From contig JAUQQI010000191.1 of the NCBI GenBank assembly GCA_030549955.1, forward strand, positions 3,400-9,997: a DNA stretch of 6,598 nt. The letters are read 5' to 3'. The notes below the pieces were generated by a model that worked only from the letters and a program-made list of their open reading frames with translations, did not search any database and was not told the DNA's origin. This document shows, piece after piece, positions 5,588 to 6,598 of the stretch; position 1 is the first letter of the stretch; every line of letters starts with the position of its first letter. A program made the position numbers and the translations under genes. This DNA comes from Chloroflexota bacterium. GTDB lineage: Bacteria; Chloroflexota; Dehalococcoidia; JAUQQI01.

Positions 5588-6238
5588 ATGCGAGCGGCCC
5601 GCCTTCACGAGTATGACGAGACCCTGAGCCGAACCGAGGTCCTCCGGCTGGAGGAGGTGCCCGAGCCGAAAATCGAAGAACCCGATGACGTCATCGTCCG
5701 CATCGGCGGGGCCGGCCTGTGCCGGTCGGACCTGCACATTATCGAGGGCTCCCTGCGGGCCCAGCTAAATACGCCCCTGCCGATCACCCTTGGCCACGAG
5801 AATGCCGGCTGGGTCGACGCTGTCGGGGAGATGGTTCGGACCGTGAAGCCCGGTGACCCGGTCATCGTCCACCTTGTCGTAACCGACGGGGTCTGCGCGG
5901 CCTGCCGGCGGGGTGAGGATATGCACTGTGTCAGCCTGAAGTTTCCCGGCATCGACACAGACGGAGGGTTCGCCGAATTTTTGCGGGTCAAGGAGCGCTC
6001 GGTCCTCAAACTTCCGGCCGGCCTTGAACCGAAGGACGCGGCACCGTATGCCGATGCCGGCCTGACGTCTTACCGGGCGGCCCGGAGGGCTGCAGCCATA
6101 CTCCGGCCCGGGATGACCGCCGTGGTCATCGGGTTCGGGGGTCTCGGTCACGTTGGCGCCCAGATCCTGCGGGCCCTATGTGCCGCCCGAATCGTCATTG
6201 TCGATGTCTCGAGCGCGGCCCTCGAGCTGGCATCCTAA
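5588..6238 (+). CDS. Zinc-dependent alcohol dehydrogenase, N-terminal 216 residues, ended by an in-frame TAA
   Basis: This is the N-terminal part of a medium-chain NAD(P)-dependent alcohol dehydrogenase, which oxidises alcohols to aldehydes or ketones. The GroES-like domain holds the likely catalytic zinc ligands Cys45 (GLCRSD), His70-Glu71 (LGHE) and Asp156 (YADAGLTSYRA). The structural-zinc lobe is Asp100, Cys103, Cys106, Cys114: an acid replaces the usual first cysteine, resembling the Glu ligand known in the Sulfolobus solfataricus enzyme. The Rossmann fold begins at GFGGLG (182-187), and Asp206 after the second strand (IVIVD) suggests NAD rather than NADP. Related enzymes have about 345 residues, but this frame stops at TAA 6236-6238 inside the coenzyme domain. 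The same frame continues afterwards as clear dehydrogenase. The truncated product would lack most of the coenzyme domain and is unlikely to be active. Strong start signals argue for a recent mutation, a sequence error or, less likely, read-through. It is divergent from rpsU. Confidence 0.85.
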   Translation: MRAARLHEYDETLSRTEVLRLEEVPEPKIEEPDDVIVRIGGAGLCRSDLHIIEGSLRAQLNTPLPITLGHENAGWVDAVGEMVRTVKPGDPVIVHLVVTDGVCAACRRGEDMHCVSLKFPGIDTDGGFAEFLRVKERSVLKLPAGLEPKDAAPYADAGLTSYRAARRAAAILRPGMTAVVIGFGGLGHVGAQILRALCAARIVIVDVSSAALELAS

Positions 6239-6598
6239 CTCGGGTTTACTGACCTGGTGCAAGGCGGTCCGGGAGCTGTCGAGCAAGTGCGTCGGCTGAC
6301 GGACGGCGGCGCCGACGTCGTCCTGGACTTCGTGGGCGAAAAGGGCACTCCTGAGCAAGCGATCGGGATGCTTAGAAGTGGCGGGACCTACTTTGTGATT
6401 GGTTTAGGTGGTATCCTTCAGGTGCCAACTGTGGCCCTGGTCGCCGGCGAATACAGCATCGTTGGGAGCCTGGCCGGCAACTTCTCCGACCTCCGGGAGG
6501 TCATAACCCTGGCCGCTGAGGGCCGGGTCAAAATTGTCCCCCGATTTTACCCGTTATCGGAGATAAACCAGGCGATCCACGACCTTGCGGCCGGCCGA
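6239..6598 (+). pseudogene. C-terminal continuation of the interrupted alcohol dehydrogenase, open at the right edge
   Basis: Exactly 120 further codons follow the TAA in the same frame with no stop. They read as the rest of the coenzyme-binding domain: LGFTDLV, GADVVLDFVGEKGT (a conserved strand after the cofactor-binding fold), RSGGTYFVIGLGG, VGSLAGNFSDL and a C-terminal helix EINQAIHDLAAGR. Adding the stop position, the whole gene spans 337 codons so far, so perhaps 10-15 residues lie beyond the window. Residues before and after the stop (LELAS-stop-LGFTDLV) line up with the usual family segment (a Lys/Glu-rich helix end before LGA), so only a single codon seems altered and no frameshift is needed. 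No Shine-Dalgarno is seen that would allow separate initiation; GTG 6257 is the nearest in-frame candidate. The codons around 6365-6420 include AGA, AGT and TTA, less GC-rich than elsewhere. Confidence 0.82.

Noticed and set aside
6236..6238. Recoding of the stop as selenocysteine or pyrrolysine
   Set aside because: Those use TGA and TAG, not TAA. No hairpin signal was sought beyond that, and the family has neither residue at this place.
1..6598. Repeated GGCCGG/CCGGCC words throughout the window as a dispersed repeat
   Set aside because: They occur mostly inside genes in different frames without regular spacing; they follow from GC-rich codon choice (GCC, CGG, CCG, GGC).
1..6598. CRISPR arrays, insertion sequences, tRNA or rRNA genes
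   Set aside because: No spaced direct repeats, terminal inverted repeats with a transposase, or cloverleaf-like segments were seen; nearly all bases are taken by identified genes.

Overview
The window is GC-rich and densely coding, with very short gaps between genes, strong Shine-Dalgarno sites and frequent GTG/TTG starts. Two gene-content clues suggest a thermophilic bacterium, most likely a high-GC Firmicutes/Clostridia-type lineage. One is the order rpsU-yqeY followed by the c-di-AMP phosphodiesterase pgpH, which is a Firmicutes-type neighbourhood. The other is a branched-chain polyamine synthase (BpsA), a family known from thermophilic archaea and bacteria. The taxonomic placement is inference; no rRNA or other marker that would settle it is present.

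Layout from left to right. (1) 1-863, minus: bpsA-like gene, cut by the left edge so its C-terminus is missing. (2) 864-1001: divergent control region with a TATAAT box facing right, a dyad where the -35 would lie, and a leader hairpin. (3) 1002-1727, plus: a two-gene unit, a FmdB-type zinc-ribbon protein and D-aminoacyl-tRNA deacylase (dtd), the second starting with TTG on the base after the first gene's stop. (4) 1739-5432, minus: a four-gene operon transcribed right to left, rpsU, yqeY, pgpH and a secreted polysaccharide deacetylase, converging on dtd with only 11 bases between them. (5) 5433-5587: a second divergent control region holding a near-consensus sigma-A promoter for the rpsU operon and a weaker one for the rightward gene. 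(6) 5588-6598, plus: a zinc-dependent alcohol dehydrogenase of the thermophile NAD-dependent type, interrupted by an in-frame TAA at 6236-6238. The same frame then continues as recognisable dehydrogenase to the right edge.

How the genes fit together: the minus operon joins translation (ribosomal protein S21, YqeY), cyclic di-AMP turnover (PgpH) and cell-wall polysaccharide modification (deacetylase). Several genes normally found between yqeY and pgpH in Firmicutes are absent. The left part pairs polyamine synthesis and tRNA proofreading, plausible housekeeping for growth at high temperature. I found no CRISPR array, mobile element, tRNA or rRNA, and no clear new multi-gene system. The observation most worth following is the interrupted dehydrogenase.
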